NCBI RefSeq assembly: GCF_902806685.2
Contig: NC_048545.1
Span: forward strand, 8,791,852-8,855,851
DNA length: 64,000 nucleotides
Source of the DNA: Maniola hyperantus
Taxonomy: Eukaryota > Arthropoda > Insecta > Lepidoptera > Nymphalidae
Direction: 5' to 3'
Notes under the pieces: model-generated
Databases searched by the model: none
The model's input: the letters and a program-made list of their open reading frames with translations, nothing else
What the model was told of the DNA's origin: nothing
Translations under genes and position numbers: made by a program
In this document: one piece after another, positions 1 to 12,169 of the stretch
How positions within the stretch are numbered: the stretch's first letter is position 1
How the letters are laid out: each line of letters starts with the position of its first letter

Positions 1-64
1 TATCTCTGCTAGCATATTATGATAATAGTGGTAATAGTAGTTAGTTAATTACGAACGTGACATG

Positions 65-113
65 CATTCTACAGAGTCTGAAACACTTCATGTGTTTCAG
101 ACTCTGTAGAATG
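65..113. repeat. Perfect 22-bp inverted repeat with 5-nt loop
   Basis: Arm 65-86 (CATTCTACAGAGTCTGAAAC + AC) is exactly complementary to 92-113, loop TTCAT. Confidence 0.9.
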
Positions 114-800
114 TCCAAATTCCTTTCAAATACTTACAAAAACAAAGATTATTTCATGTTTTAGATCACTTTCAAAACACTAGTAACACTTCTGTTACTA
201 AAGTTGATGATAACCATAATCGTAGAGTTTAAGTGCACGAACGGAGTTGGGAGGGATCTGCTAGTGTTTAAATAAGCCTTCAGCCGGCTGTTAGCGCCGA
301 AGGGTATTTTCAATATGGGTAATTTCGCCTGGAACACAAATACTTTAGCAGCTTTATTGCATACTCGAGGATTAACTCGGTATGAGCGTTGAAAAACGAG
401 TAGCTCCAGTTACGTATAAAACTCCTGGCATTTTATCTTAATTACTTCGAAATCTTCGTGCGAGCAAATCCCTACCCTTATGTTGTCCATCGTCGCGTAA
501 CTTTATGTGGGGATTACTTTTATGACCAGGATTAGCGTCCGTTTGCGAATGTTTACTGCCGAAATCGGGCCCATCTGCGATAGATGCCCGATTTAATATG
601 ATTAAGAGTTTATTTCGTTTCTTATTGCTAAGAGCGCTTTAAAAAGTGAAGTTTATTGTCTTTATCGTTAACCTAGCTTGTTTACGGTATTGAATCAAGA
701 TCGCTTAGAATACTGCATGATGGTTTTTACTCAGAAGTCAGAACGTTTGTAATCTGATATCTGCGAGCAATTTAAGATTGTATCTAATTGAATGTTCATA
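114..800. other. No gene recognised
   Basis: Mixed-composition DNA with no repeat or reading frame I can name. Confidence 0.5.
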
Positions 801-804
801 TTTA

Positions 805-1010
805 CCAATTATCATCATCATAATCATAATAATCATCATTATCAACCAAAAGAAGTCCCATACTAGACATGGATCTCTTGTAGAAGCTTCCACTTGCGCC
901 GCTTGAACCCAGCGGTTCCTTTAGATTTGTTTGATGTTGTCTATCCACCTAATGCGGAGATCTTCCGCTGCGCTTTGTACAAGGTTTCCATTCTAGTACC
1001 TTGAGACTCC
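805..1010 (-). mobile_element. RTE-type 3' end remnant
   Basis: Begins with an ATCATCATC-rich tract and continues with GGATCTCTTGTAGAAGCTTC and GCGCCGCTTGAACCCAGCGG, the same order as the minus-strand copy just after exon C. Confidence 0.55.
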
Positions 1011-1189
1011 AAAGTCCAATTCTATCATCAGACATTAGAGAGTAGATAATATCAAAAGTCGGTCACTCACGGGCCACGACATAAAGTTACTAAGAGATAC
1101 CAAAATCTGAAACTTAAGTCTTTATACTGGAGTGTCTCTACTACACAGGAATTTTCGGAAGTGTTTGTAATAACATAATATTGCATCTA

Positions 1190-1510
1190 CAAAGTAAGCC
1201 GTACACGAGGTATGACCTGAGGAATCTCCGCTAAAGAGCCTGGGTACACGGCACTATAAACACATTGTTCGACACATACTTGCCGTATTGTCGCAACTAG
1301 CTAAGAATTTAGTAGGAAGCTACGGAATTTATCAGACTGCTTGAGGAATTCACCTCGCAAGACATGAACTCTGAGGTACACAATTATTTCGTAATAACAT
1401 AATAACAAAGCAGAACAATGCGGCCAAAATTTTGCCGTTCAGTATTGTGGGACCTTGGCTTCCTATGTGGGTTTGACGATTTATGGTATTTTACTTAAGC
1501 TCTTCCCTCT
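1190..1510. repeat. Degenerate retroelement remnant, first copy
   Basis: GGAATCTCCGCTAAAGAGCC, AACACATTGTTCGACACATA, TTGTCGCAACTAGC and AATGCGGCCAAAATTTTGCC. The first ~200 bp recur at 1793-2010 and the last part at 3300-3395. Confidence 0.5.
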
Positions 1511-1792
1511 TTCTCTCTCTATGCATCGTATTCTTAATTTCTGAGCGTCATGACCCCCTCATTAATCTGGCACAGGACTTTCTTGGGATAGTAATACGGT
1601 GGGCTACTAGAGGCCTTACTACCACCGCTTAAAATAGTTATTAATTTGGCCTATTATATATTTAAAAAAAAATTAAAAAAATACCTACTTATTTTAAATT
1701 CGAGGCAAGCATTCCTAAGTGGAGTGGCTTCAAATTAACTTCAAAGCTGGAATGTCTTAAAGACGTTTAAAATAAACTAATCTATATCACAG

Positions 1793-2010
1793 AGTGAGCC
1801 ATAAACAGTAAATTGTAAGTAGGTATAGCCTAAGGAATCCCCGCTAAAGAGCTCCGCACTTGGCCCCATAAACACATTCTTCGACACATAGTTGCGTTGT
1901 CGCAACTAACCTTGTAAGCATTTAGTTTGAAGCTTAGGAACTTATCAGACTGCTTTGAGGAATCCAGCCTGAGAAATGTGAACCCTGCGGTTATCACTCA
2001 ATTATTTTGC
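1793..2010. repeat. Degenerate retroelement remnant, second copy
   Basis: GGAATCCCCGCTAAAGAGCT, AACACATTCTTCGACACATA and GTTGTCGCAACTAACC align in order with the segment at 1190-1390. Confidence 0.5.
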
Positions 2011-2526
2011 CGCATCGAGCATCTATTACCCTGCATTTACATATTCACCGTTCGCGAATGGCCGATGCGTCGCGAATGTCATCGATACCTGCCATGCATA
2101 ATTTGGCCATTGCGTGGCTGCGAGACAATACCATAGACGAAACGTGACGTCAACAGGCGCCCTAGTACTTCCTAGTATAAGTATTTAAATCTGGCATTTA
2201 GGTATAATCATTTTTTTTTCTATCTATTACATACTAAATAAAATTGACAGATTTATGTACAGTTCTGTTTATCTTAAGTTGAAAACTAGCACTAGAGCCC
2301 CAGGCAACTCACGTCCCGGCGCGCCACTCGTTGTGCCCTTTTTGCGAATATGTAAATGTACCATTAGAACCGCCGTACTCATACTACTTAGAAACTTTCT
2401 GTCAACAACTCAATTTCTTAGCACTAACTTATATCGACGCGAACACGAAGTTTTACTTTAAACCCACATTTCTTTCTTACAATCTAACATGCTGTAAAAT
2501 TTAGCGCATGTTAATACCAATTGTAA

Positions 2527-2830
2527 GCTGTGGTAGCCTATTGGTTAAGACGTCCGCCTCCTAATTGGAGATCGGGGGTTTGACCCCGGGTACGCACCTC
2601 TAACTTTCGGAGTTATGTGCATTTTAAGAAATTAAATCAAGGGAGCATCATGAGTAAACCTGCATGCCTGGGAGTTCTCCATAATGTTCTCAAAGGTATG
2701 TGGAGTTTGCCAATCCGCATTTTGCCAGTGTGGTACACTATGGCCAAAACCCTTCTCACTCTGAGAGGAGACCCGTGCTCTGTACCTAGCCGACGATGGG
2801 TTGATCATGATGATGATGAATATCAATTAC
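2527..2830 (+). mobile_element. tRNA-derived SINE (family 1)
   Basis: The tRNA-like head has a box A (TGGTAGCCTATTGGTTA) and a box B (GGTTTGACCCC). The tail domain (GCATGCCTGGGAGTTCTCCA; GCCAGTGTGGTACACTATGG) ends in (GATGAT)n. It is not a functional tRNA: it lacks a closed acceptor stem. Confidence 0.8.
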
Positions 2831-3030
2831 CTAGGTAAGTTCATTTACTTTTACCTATGACTATTATACAGGCCAATCAGCATCAAGCGGCGTCTACGAC
2901 ATAACTGCTAGAAGCATATTAATCATTTTGAGCAATACTTGTATGAGATGTTATGCTCGATGTTTTAGAAAAAGAAGTAGAAATAAGTAAAAATATTTTT
3001 ACTCAAATAAACTTTGTATATACAAGTATA

Positions 3031-3165
3031 GTACGCGACAGGTCGAGATGGCAAACGGAGTGGCATCCCTAGCGCTATCCCGGTGCGGGATAGCATGGGT
3101 GACGTGCGGGTTTACGGGACGTCCCCACGCCACATACCCTGATTGCTATCTCGACCTGTCGCGAT
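3031..3165. mobile_element. GC-rich fold-back MITE (GTMCGCGACAGG family)
   Basis: TIRs GTACGCGACAGGTCGAGATG and, inverted, ATCTCGACCTGTCGCG, flanked by TATA on both sides. The centre is GC-rich (GCGGGATAGCATGGGTGACG). Confidence 0.75.
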
Positions 3166-3174
3166 CTATAGGTA

Positions 3175-3395
3175 CTGTTGATTTGTCAAATACATCTACC
3201 ACTGGTACGGAATACCTTTTCTACCGAGAAGACCCAGCAAGAAACTCGGCGGTTGCTCTTTTTAAAAGATCCTGTTTACAATTTTATATAATAACACGAA
3301 GCCAAACAATGCGGCTAAAATTTTGTCGCTTCTAAATTGTGGAAGCTCTTATATCCTATATGGGATTTGCGATTTATAGGATTATTTTGGTTAAG
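3175..3395. repeat. Retroelement 3'-end-like remnant
   Basis: CTACCGAGAAGACCCAGCAA, GAAACTCGGCGGTTGCTCTT and AATGCGGCTAAAATTTTGTC. A related piece is at 60.8 kb. Confidence 0.55.
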
Positions 3396-3399
3396 CTCG

Positions 3400-4300
3400 T
3401 ACGGCATTATCTTATAATTTACTTTAGCCTTATCCTGAATATAGCACCGTAACTTGCTTAGGTATGCTTGCACCTTTGTAGAAAATGTAAACACTCTAGA
3501 ATAGAACAGTGGGACTAGTATTTTTTGGACTAAGTAGTATGATGCTCGCGACTTTGTCCACGAGGATTTAAGTTTTTAAAAATCCCGTGTGAGCTCTTTG
3601 ATTTTCTGGAACAAAAAATAGCCTACGTCCATTACCAGAATGCCTCTCTGTACCTTTCGCCAAAAACGGTTTTGCGGATGAGCTATGAAAACGTAGCAGA
3701 CAGACCGACACACTGTCGCAATTATAATAATAAGTAGATTAGAGGCATGGATGGATGTTTTGATGTAAATAATGTATTAATAATATTATAGTCTTATCAA
3801 ATTATTATCTTGAACGACGCGTATTTCTTTTGCATTACAACCGTTTCTACCACTCTTCAACAGCTGGCCGTATTATCGGAATCTTTCTAGAAAGCTAAGC
3901 TATTAATCATTTTGCTTCAAATTATTAATTAGGCTTTAAAGCATTAATCAGGTGAAACCTTTTAGAAAAGTGAAATATTGTAAGGAAACGAGGAAGGTCG
4001 AGGGCTGCGAAGAGAATCAACAAGTGAGTTATTTCTTAGCCGAAAAATCGAGAGGCATTAGTCAGCGTTCCTTTGTTATGTGCCACAGGTGCGTCCTCAC
4101 GACGTATTTGCTTTTTCATAAGGGTCTCGTCTTTTGGATAAAACGTTGCACAATAGATATTATGGTGAGGGTAAAATGATATTTATTTGAACAAGGCTTT
4201 TTCGGTATAGAATTGAAAATATAACTGCGTATGTAACTGTTAAACACTGTTCATAAAGCATGTTTGTTTGGAACTTTAATGTCATCGAAAGTGATTATGG
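3400..4300. other. No gene recognised
   Basis: AT-rich. One frame of 75 codons at 3952-4179 has no recognisable motif and no splice context. Confidence 0.5.
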
Positions 4301-4309
4301 TTTGTACCT

Positions 4310-4490
4310 GTAGGTCGATTTTGTAAAACCTGCATCAATCATTATTACAATCTCAATTGTTCTGATTGGCTGAATTTGTGCGATTCTTGTTACAATGCAT
4401 TGTAGCCAATAGTGAGCGAGCGTCGACCAATCAGAGGTGATTGTGATCGTGACGTTGTAGCTGTCATTCTACCGCAATCGAGCAGCCGAT
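4310..4490 (+). repeat. ~180-bp interspersed repeat (CCAATCAGA family)
   Basis: TAAAACCTGCATCAATCATT, TCTGATTGGCTGAATTTGTG and ACCAATCAGAGGTGATTGTG. Two minus-strand copies lie at 10.9 and 41.9 kb. Confidence 0.65.
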
Positions 4491-4819
4491 ATCGAACAAA
4501 AGTAGTAGAAAAAGTGTGTTAAAACAGGAACTAGGTAAGTATATTAAATTAATCAAAAAAAAATTGGTCTGCTTTTCATCTCTATCAAAATTTTTTTTCA
4601 TTTTCACAATTCAAAATTAAATTGTTTTTATAAATTTCTTCATAAATCCTTGTTAAGGTATGCGTTCGTATTCTACAAGAAATTAAGTACTTACCTACGA
4701 TTTATTGTACTTTTGTCTTAGTTAATATAAAATGGACTATAAACTGTATCATTAAAATTGGTACCGAAGCCTTTGATTTCGATCGCAAACATCACTTTTA
4801 AAAGGATTAAGTCGATTAA

Positions 4820-5235
4820 AAAAAAACCTTCCAAGTCAGATTCGTGCACCGAGGTTCCGTACTACAATAGTATTTTTTGGACATTTTGCACTTTAAATCA
4901 AAATATGCATAAAAATAAATTAAATAACTTTCAGAATGTAAAGGTAAAGCCCCTTCATATTATGATACCTGGTATATTGATCTTACTCTGAAAGTTAAAA
5001 ATACTTACTAATTATTTGTTCATGAACTCATTTTTTTGGGGTGTGACCACAAATTCACAGTGCTCGGTTTTTGGACTATACTTTTTGACAGTGTGCTATA
5101 AGACCTACCTGCCTTTCATGATTCTAGGTCAACCGGAAGTACCCTATAGGTTTCTTGACAGGCACGACAGCCAGACAGACAATAAAGTGATCCTATAAGG
5201 GCTTCTTTGTTCCTTTTGAAGTACGGAACCCTAAA
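4820..5235 (-). repeat. AGGGTTCCGTACC-family repeat, diverged
   Basis: Reverse complement of the family: GTTCCGTACTACAATAGTAT, GTCAACCGGAAGTACCCTAT and TTTGAAGTACGGAACCCTAA. Confidence 0.7.
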
Positions 5236-5567
5236 AATATACTAAACACAATTATTATGTCCGTCGATCGTTCGTCGAAGAAAATGTAAGCCCTTTTGAA
5301 AATAATTGGACAATCGTTTCGTATCTAAACGTAAAATGCTCTACTAATTGGGTTCTCTACATTTTATACGAACATCATTATCCATACATAAATTAAACCA
5401 CTTACAACAAATGTAAGAATTTTGCTTCTCCAGAATTAAGAATATAAGTATCTCTCTACAATCAGCATTGTATGAAAGATATTATGAATAAGTACGTTTC
5501 ATATTTTTACTTCAATAGTAACATAAAAATAAAATACTATAAATCGTTAACATATTTTTTCTTTTTA

Positions 5568-5950
5568 GGGTTCCGTACCTCAAAAGTAAAAACGGAACCC
5601 TTATAGGATCACTTAGTTGTCTGTCTGTCTGTCCGTCTGTCTGTCAAGAAACCTATAGGGTACTTCCCGTTGACCTAGAATCATGAAATTCGGCAGGAAG
5701 GTGGGTCTTATAGCTGGCATTAGGGGAAAAAATCTGAAAACCGTGAATTTGTGGTTGCATCACACAAAAAATAATAATTTGTGGTCATAAATTAATAATT
5801 AGTATTTTCAATTTTTGAAGTAAGAGAACTATAAATCAAGTGGGGTCGGCCGTGTCTGTCAAGAAAACCTTTAGGGTACTTCCCGTTGACCTAGAATCAT
5901 GAAATTTGGTAGGTAGGTAGGTTTTATAGCACAGATAAAGGAGTTTGTCA
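5568..5950 (+). repeat. AGGGTTCCGTACC-family repeat plus a second partial copy
   Basis: One copy runs from AGGGTTCCGTACCTCAAAAG to about 5845. A second partial copy restarts with GTCAAGAAAACCTTTAGGGT at about 5855. Confidence 0.7.
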
Positions 5951-6825
5951 TTAATGGCCTGTCTACTCTACTTCTACTGGCTAGGTTTGGCTATGTCAAT
6001 AACCTTGGTTCTCTTCATTTCGGATTTCATTTTTCGGATAGACTGTTCCATTGATAGTGAATTGAAGTAAAACCATTAGGTATTAGCTTATAAAGGTGTA
6101 TTTTAATTGTAGGTAGGTACTTAATGATTAATGTAGTATAGGTATAACCAAAAATAAATTATTTTAAATTTTATTTAAAAAATAGTAATGTGCTAATATA
6201 AATAATATGCTATAAAATAATAGTGCTTTGATGAGGACTCAAAGCAAATGATACCGAAAACCAAAATACGCTGGGTCTTCCTCACATAAACAGGTCAATG
6301 GCAAAAAAGTAATAAACAGCCGGCCATCCATCATAGCGTATGTCAGCTCACCCTCCGAATAATTGGTCTAACATAACGCGGTTTAAATGCCACCTGAAAT
6401 TGTGTGTTATTCTAAGTGAGTAAGGTTCCATTTATTTTGCACTGAAACTTTACATTTCGATATGGTTCTCTATTTTCGGGAATGACCAAATAATAAAATA
6501 ATGTTTGAGTGATCGAGCTTCCCTGGGAATCTACCTCATGATAATATTTTTCGTAGCCTTGACCAATAGAAGTAAATCATGATTTTTGTTTATTTTGTTT
6601 GTGTTTGTTGTATTCGATAATCGATATTAGCGCAATCAATGTGCTGTCATTTTGGTTCGATAACATTGTGAAAATAATAGCATAAGTTACATTTAAATCT
6701 CAGTTTGGGAACCTGAGTCTTAAATGTAAATTTAAAATTATTTTAGGCATAGGTTAAACTTTGACCTCCAATAGTTCACTCTGCCACTAATAAAAAGCAA
6801 AGTGGAATGCGCAAGTCAGTATTTA
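5951..6825. other. No gene recognised
   Basis: AT-rich unique-looking sequence; nothing further seen. Confidence 0.5.
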
Positions 6826-7000
6826 GAGCCTCAATAGCTCAACCGGTAAAGGAGTGGACTGAAAACCGAAAGGTCGACGGTTCAAACCCCGCCCGTTGCA
6901 CTATTGTCGTACCTACTCCTCGCACAAGCCTGAGGCTTAGTTGGAGAGGAAAGGGGAATATTAGTCATTTAACATGGCTAATATTCTTTAAAAAAAATAT
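6826..7000 (+). mobile_element. tRNA-derived SINE (family 2, tRNA-Phe-like head)
   Basis: Head AATAGCTCAACCGGTAAAGG, anticodon-like loop GGACTGAAAACC and box B GGTTCAAACCCC resemble tRNA-Phe. The body runs TTGCACTATTGTCGTACCTA ... ACATGGCTAATATTC. The head lacks a paired acceptor stem. Confidence 0.72.
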
Positions 7001-7499
7001 ACCTCCATGAAAGTTAAAGGTACGGTGTAAAGTTCAGAAATCCTAGCTTGTGCAATCTATTTTGCTTTTATTGACGTTCAAAGGACAAAGTTTAAAATGT
7101 AACAAAGTTTTTTTTTTAACTTCCTAATATTATGGTACTGATTGTTAGTATGACCACATGACTGTATGGATGGCAAAAGGACAGAAACGTCACATTATAA
7201 AAAGTTACATTAAAGCACCTGTAGTTATTGTTGACAACCAATTAGTTACCCTTAGAAATGTTTTTAATGGTATCAGTTCTAGAGTACACAAACCATAGGT
7301 ACTAAATTCACAGATTTAAATAGTGCTACAGCTACCTTTTTCACTATGCTCTTTCTTGAAAAGGATAGTACTTATTAGTTTAAACTAATTTGACAGGTCT
7401 GATTGTGTACAACAGAATTGGTAGCACAATGTACTCAAATGTATAATCTTTAATTTAAAAAAAAACGTGGTTATTCATAAAATTATCTAACAAATTTTC

Positions 7500-7695
7500 A
7501 TAGAATTTGTGCAGGATTTTCATATTATTATAATGCTGTAATTGCGCGACCCGCATGCACCATCATCTTGTAGAAAATCTGAATATTTCGCGCTGGACGT
7601 TCTACGTTACTACTACGTGGACTTTGACAGAATTCCTAGCCAGCGACCCGGGCACAACTGAATGGGTCACATTCCCTTCTCAAATATGCAAAAGT
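7500..7695. repeat. Interspersed repeat, related to 10.4 kb
   Basis: TTTGACAGAATTCCTAGCCA, GAATGGGTCACATTCCCTTC and ATATGCAAAAGTTATATTTG also occur, diverged, at 10375-10570. Confidence 0.55.
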
Positions 7696-8008
7696 TATAT
7701 TTGAGCAACATTTCATACCCGACTGGGCTCCTGAACAACTTTGTTAGCTACTCTTAGCATTAACGTATCTTTTTTGTTAACCTTTTTCCTTTTACGAGCC
7801 GAAGCGAAAAGTTCAGCTGCGAGTTTGAACGGAAAACATGCAATAGGATATAAAATAATATGTAGGTATAAATGAAGACCTAACGTTCAGCCAAATCAGT
7901 AAACAGAATCCTAATAGGCTAATGTGTTGAACTTTTATAATAATTATCATCTTTTGTAATACACATTATGCAAATAAAGAGTTTCTATTTTTATTTCTAT
8001 TTTAGGAA

Positions 8009-8166
8009 CTAGCTGCCCCGGCGAACTTCGTACCGCTTAAAAGTCTATTCTTTTTCAGGATTTTTAAAAAAAAAAATCTCTCCGTAAGAACCATCCTCGT
8101 ACTTCAAGGAATATTATAAAAAAAATTAGCGAAATCGGTTCAGCTGTTCATTTTTATGTATAGAAA
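8009..8166 (-). mobile_element. Mini-Helitron, third family
   Basis: CTAGCTGCCCCGGCGAACTT at the left end, CCGTAAGAACCATCCTCGTA and TTAGCGAAATCGGTTCAGCT inside. A GCGAAGTTCGCC-type hairpin precedes the CTAG. Confidence 0.72.
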
Positions 8167-8169
8167 AAA

Positions 8170-10370
8170 AACACAGCAATTAGGTACAACAAGAGCAGGC
8201 GGGTCAATAGGCAATACTCATATTACGTGAAAGTTACTGGGCACTCACCATCTCATTTTACTTAGAAAAGGGACACTATGTGAATAATGGAAGTGATCGT
8301 GACTCTCAAGCGATGAAAATACTATAAAGAGAAAGAGAAATCTTTAGTATAGGTACTCATTGGTATTCCAGATTGGAACGAAGTTTGCAACGCAGAATAT
8401 ATTATTTCGTATTATAAATTCATGAAATCGTAGTTCAGAGCTAAGCTAAAATAGCCAAGAACTGCAGACGTTCAATCGCTAATAAAATGTTAACGTGTAT
8501 GTACAGTATGCAAGTCACAGTTTTTAAATAGAAAAGCAAGAAAATCCTTACTATCTGTACATTTTTTTTACTTTTATTTTCTTGTATTGTATTTGATATA
8601 TAATACAAAAATAGGTATAGGATAGGTTTTTAAAAGTTTTTTTAGGCTAAGGAGTTGGTTAAAAATAACTATTTTTTTTAATAATTTTGTTAAAAAATAT
8701 ACCTTACTTATATCGTAGGAACTTTTTTAAAGTCAAAAGAGTAATAATAGTTACTTAATTTGGATTTTGCAATGTCTTTTTATTGTTAAAAATACCTAAA
8801 ACATTTCATTGTTGTGCGGTTAATTACTATTTTGTCAACTAAAGCGTCGATTTTCATAGAGTTTCATACGCGTTCTGCGCACAAATTTGATTTTAATCGA
8901 CCTTTTTAACACTGAGTTCAACTTTTTAACAGACAGTTTTAGGTCAAATTCAAAAATCAGGTCTCAGGGCTGGTAGGTACCTATTACTTACAGACTTCTT
9001 CACGATTTTCTCTACATTGTATCGAGTGGATCAGATTGTAATGACGAAATTCGATCACGTACGTAGACGTTGGAGAAAATTTATTGCGGAACAAAACTAA
9101 CCCGTACGGAAATCCTTCTACGTACAAGGAAAATAATATTTCGTTTGAAAACCGTCCTTAAACTTAACAACATACAGACCAAAAAAGCTTGTGGGGTTAT
9201 ATATATAAAGTTATATTGATGATTGTACCTGGGACTTGATAAATCTCTGATGCGCTCCGTCTCTCCAAATCTATTGGAATTTTGTCAAAGTCTGTCTTGA
9301 GCGTGTCTCGCTGAAGGAGTCGTATGTCTCCATGCTACATTCACAAGCCTGTTGCCCTGCATCATTAGTTTGAAGATCGTGGTAGGCTGCGTAGGCATTT
9401 TACTAAGCGAGTTCTCGAATATGGAGTTACACAATCGGGATTGGCTACATGGGTGTAACACTGAGGTAATACCTATAAGGTGTTTTATTAATCTACTATA
9501 ATTTTTTTAAACTATAATAGAATTTCCATCATTGCTATTTTAGTGTTTTGTTTAGCTTCAGAGATTACCTTTTAATATAGGTAATTATAGCTCACAAAGA
9601 AATCTCTCTGTTAACTGAGAATTGTCTATTAAGGGCCAATTTCACCAACATGGAATAAATTTTGTACCACCCACGAAGAAGTCGTAAGTTAGTATCAGAT
9701 AACCACATTTTCGTGTCACCAAACTCTTAACCTAAGAATTTATATCGCTGATATACACCTAAGTACTTCCCGCACTTTCAAAGGAATATGCTACAATACA
9801 GTGCCGCTTCGCCCCTGATATTAGCATAATTCATGCTCAAGGTGTTTCGACTTTCAAGATACAAAATGGACCTACACTGCGGCGAAAAATAAATGCCACT
9901 TATCAAGTTTCTTCGGCAAAGACTAAAGTGTAAAATTATGTTTTAGCGTCTTTAATCCGTCAATTTTCGGTGTTCTAAAATTTTATTATTATAATATGAT
10001 TATTATGTATTACGTACTGTTTTAATTTTTCCTAACTAAGTTAAGTATTCTATACAGAGAGATAAAAATGTAACATTACGATTGTCAAGTATATGAGTTG
10101 AATGTAAACATTAATATTTATCTGTCTATCTGTCTGCTCGTTATCTAAGCTTTCGCGTATCGGTTGAAACATTGAACAGTTGTTGTTGGGATGTATAAAA
10201 AAAAAGTGACGTAATAAGTGCATTGTAACTTACTCCGGGCATAAGCTACTAGTCAGATAAAAAAAATCCACATAAGAATGAGCAATCATTAGTAATTTTT
10301 GCCGCTGGTTGTCCACACTAGATAATCTATGTCGTCGAGAACCGTAAAAATATTTTGACAAAATTCTTCT
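8170..10370. other. No gene recognised; one duplicated 120-bp segment
   Basis: 8995-9135 resembles 11540-11680 (both contain ATTCGATCACGTAC). The rest is unassigned AT-rich DNA. Confidence 0.45.
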
Positions 10371-10374
10371 ATAA

Positions 10375-10570
10375 CTATGCAAAATAAAATTTTTAGAAAA
10401 TATTATCACAAACACGACAGAAGCTACATTCACTACCGTCTTGTAGAAAGTCATCGGATATTTATCGCGGGGCATACTTTGACAACATTCCTTGTAAGCG
10501 CAACGTGCGCGGCCGAACTGAATGGCCACATTCCCTGTGAAAATATGCGAAAGTTATATTTTAACAAGAT
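10375..10570. repeat. Interspersed repeat, related to 7.5 kb
   Basis: TTTGACAACATTCCTTGTAA, GAATGGCCACATTCCCTGTG and ATATGCGAAAGTTATATTTT. The short reading frames across it are not conserved. Confidence 0.55.
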
Positions 10571-10861
10571 TATAATATCCTAATACGGTAAAGATTATAA
10601 TATCCTAATATGGTAAAGCCTAAAGCGGTATGCTACAGCTGTGAAAGGTACCTGTCCGTTTTTTTATGTTTAAATAGCGAGCAAACAAGCAGGCGTGTCA
10701 CTTGGCTTTTCAGGTATTAATTGTTGATGCGCCTTAAATTATACCCCATGTTGAAATCCAGTGGGAACACAGCCGAAGGAAGATGGTTAAACAATTTTCA
10801 TAAGCGTGGAAAAAGATCAGGCACAATAGGTGGTCAAAAAACACTAGGTACCCCGTGGCCC

Positions 10862-11030
10862 TACCGCGGTTGTTTGACAGCTACAATGTCACGATCGCAA
10901 TCATCTCTGATTGGTTAATGCTCGCTCACTATTGGCCACAACAACAAGAATCGCACAAATTCAGCCAATCAGAACAATTGAGATTGTAATATGATTGATG
11001 CAGGTTTTAGACAATCGCCCTACAGGTAGT
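10862..11030 (-). repeat. ~180-bp interspersed repeat (CCAATCAGA family)
   Basis: GACAGCTACAATGTCACGAT, then CACAAATTCAGCCAATCAGA and GATTGATGCAGGTTTTAGAC. Confidence 0.65.
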
Positions 11031-11039
11031 CAGGCTGAA

Positions 11040-11998
11040 TTTGCTTTTGGTGTGAAATTAGAGAATATTTAGAAGATGTATGACGATCAGACTCATCATT
11101 AGATTCAGACTAAGCTTTTGCACGTTACTTTTTTCCAATTTTCTTTTGTATAGGTAATATTCGTAAACGAGCCCATGTTGTTAGAACGTAGAGGAGAACT
11201 CTACGTCTCTTCTCGTATACCAAGTTTTTGATTCTTTTGAGCTACGTTATTGTCTCTTAGTCCATACCATACAACTATAATCAGTTTTAACGTGGTATCG
11301 TAGCGTTCTAAAACGAAACGCGTATTACAGATTTATTTACAGTAGGTACATAATATTTTTTTAGACAGAATCTATTCAGATTAACATTTCAAACAGACTA
11401 AACTGAGAATTGAAACAGCGAGGTTATCAAATCAATTTCCAACAGTGTGCTTTTACTTCCTTTCGCATATACGAGTGTTTAGAATTGCTCACGTGTCTCA
11501 GCGTACGAAGATAGAAAGGGTTTAAGGTATTCACAGTACTCCTTATGTTATTCACTGCATTGTATAGAGTGAATTCGATTCTGTTGACAAAATTCGATCA
11601 CGTACATAGACGGCGGGGAAAATGTATTGGGGGACTGAACTATCAGATACAAAAATCCTTTACACTGTAATAGAAAATTTCGTTGCAAAATAGTTTCTAT
11701 CCCGAGGATGCTTTAGTTTTATAGTTATTTGATAAACTAATAAAACTGTTTGTCGGTCTGTTACTTCTTCATGGCCCCGAAATTTCATGCCAAATTACAA
11801 AGGTAGCATACATCCCGGAAAAACTATAAGCTACTTTTTATCGCGGTAAATCAAAGAGTTCCTAACTGGATTTTAAAACTCAAAACCATACGGATGAAGT
11901 AGTCATCTCATTCATCATCTATTTAGTACAGAGATATCCATAGACGATAGGTATAGGTAGTTTTTTATCCCGGAAAATCAAAGTCTTTATATAATGAA
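11040..11998. other. No gene recognised; partner of the duplicated segment
   Basis: 11540-11680 pairs with 8995-9135. 11740-11990 has Helitron-like internal phrases (ATGCCAAATTACAAAG; CCCGGAAAATCAAAG) without ends. Confidence 0.45.
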
Positions 11999-12169
11999 CT
12001 AGCTGATCCCCGCGGCTTCGCCCGCGTAGATTTAGGTTTTTAAAGATCCCGTATAGCCTATGTCACTCAGGAATAATGTAGCTTTCTACTGGTGAAAGAA
12101 TTTTTAAAATCGGTTCAGTAGTTCTAAAGATTACCCCCTACAAACAAACTTAACGACATTACCTCTTTA

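Noticed and set aside
2527..2600. tRNA gene with box A and box B
   Set aside because: The acceptor stem does not pair, the same head recurs with a constant SINE body at several places, and it ends in (GAT)n. It is a SINE head.
6826..6900. tRNA-Phe gene
   Set aside because: It has a Phe-like loop and box B, but no acceptor stem, and is joined to a SINE body also found at 33.55 kb.
9236..9334. Minus-strand 33-codon open stretch between an AG and a GT with higher GC than its surroundings
   Set aside because: No recognised protein similarity, weak splice signals (gaatgtag| and |gtccca) and no partner exons. Kept only as a curiosity.
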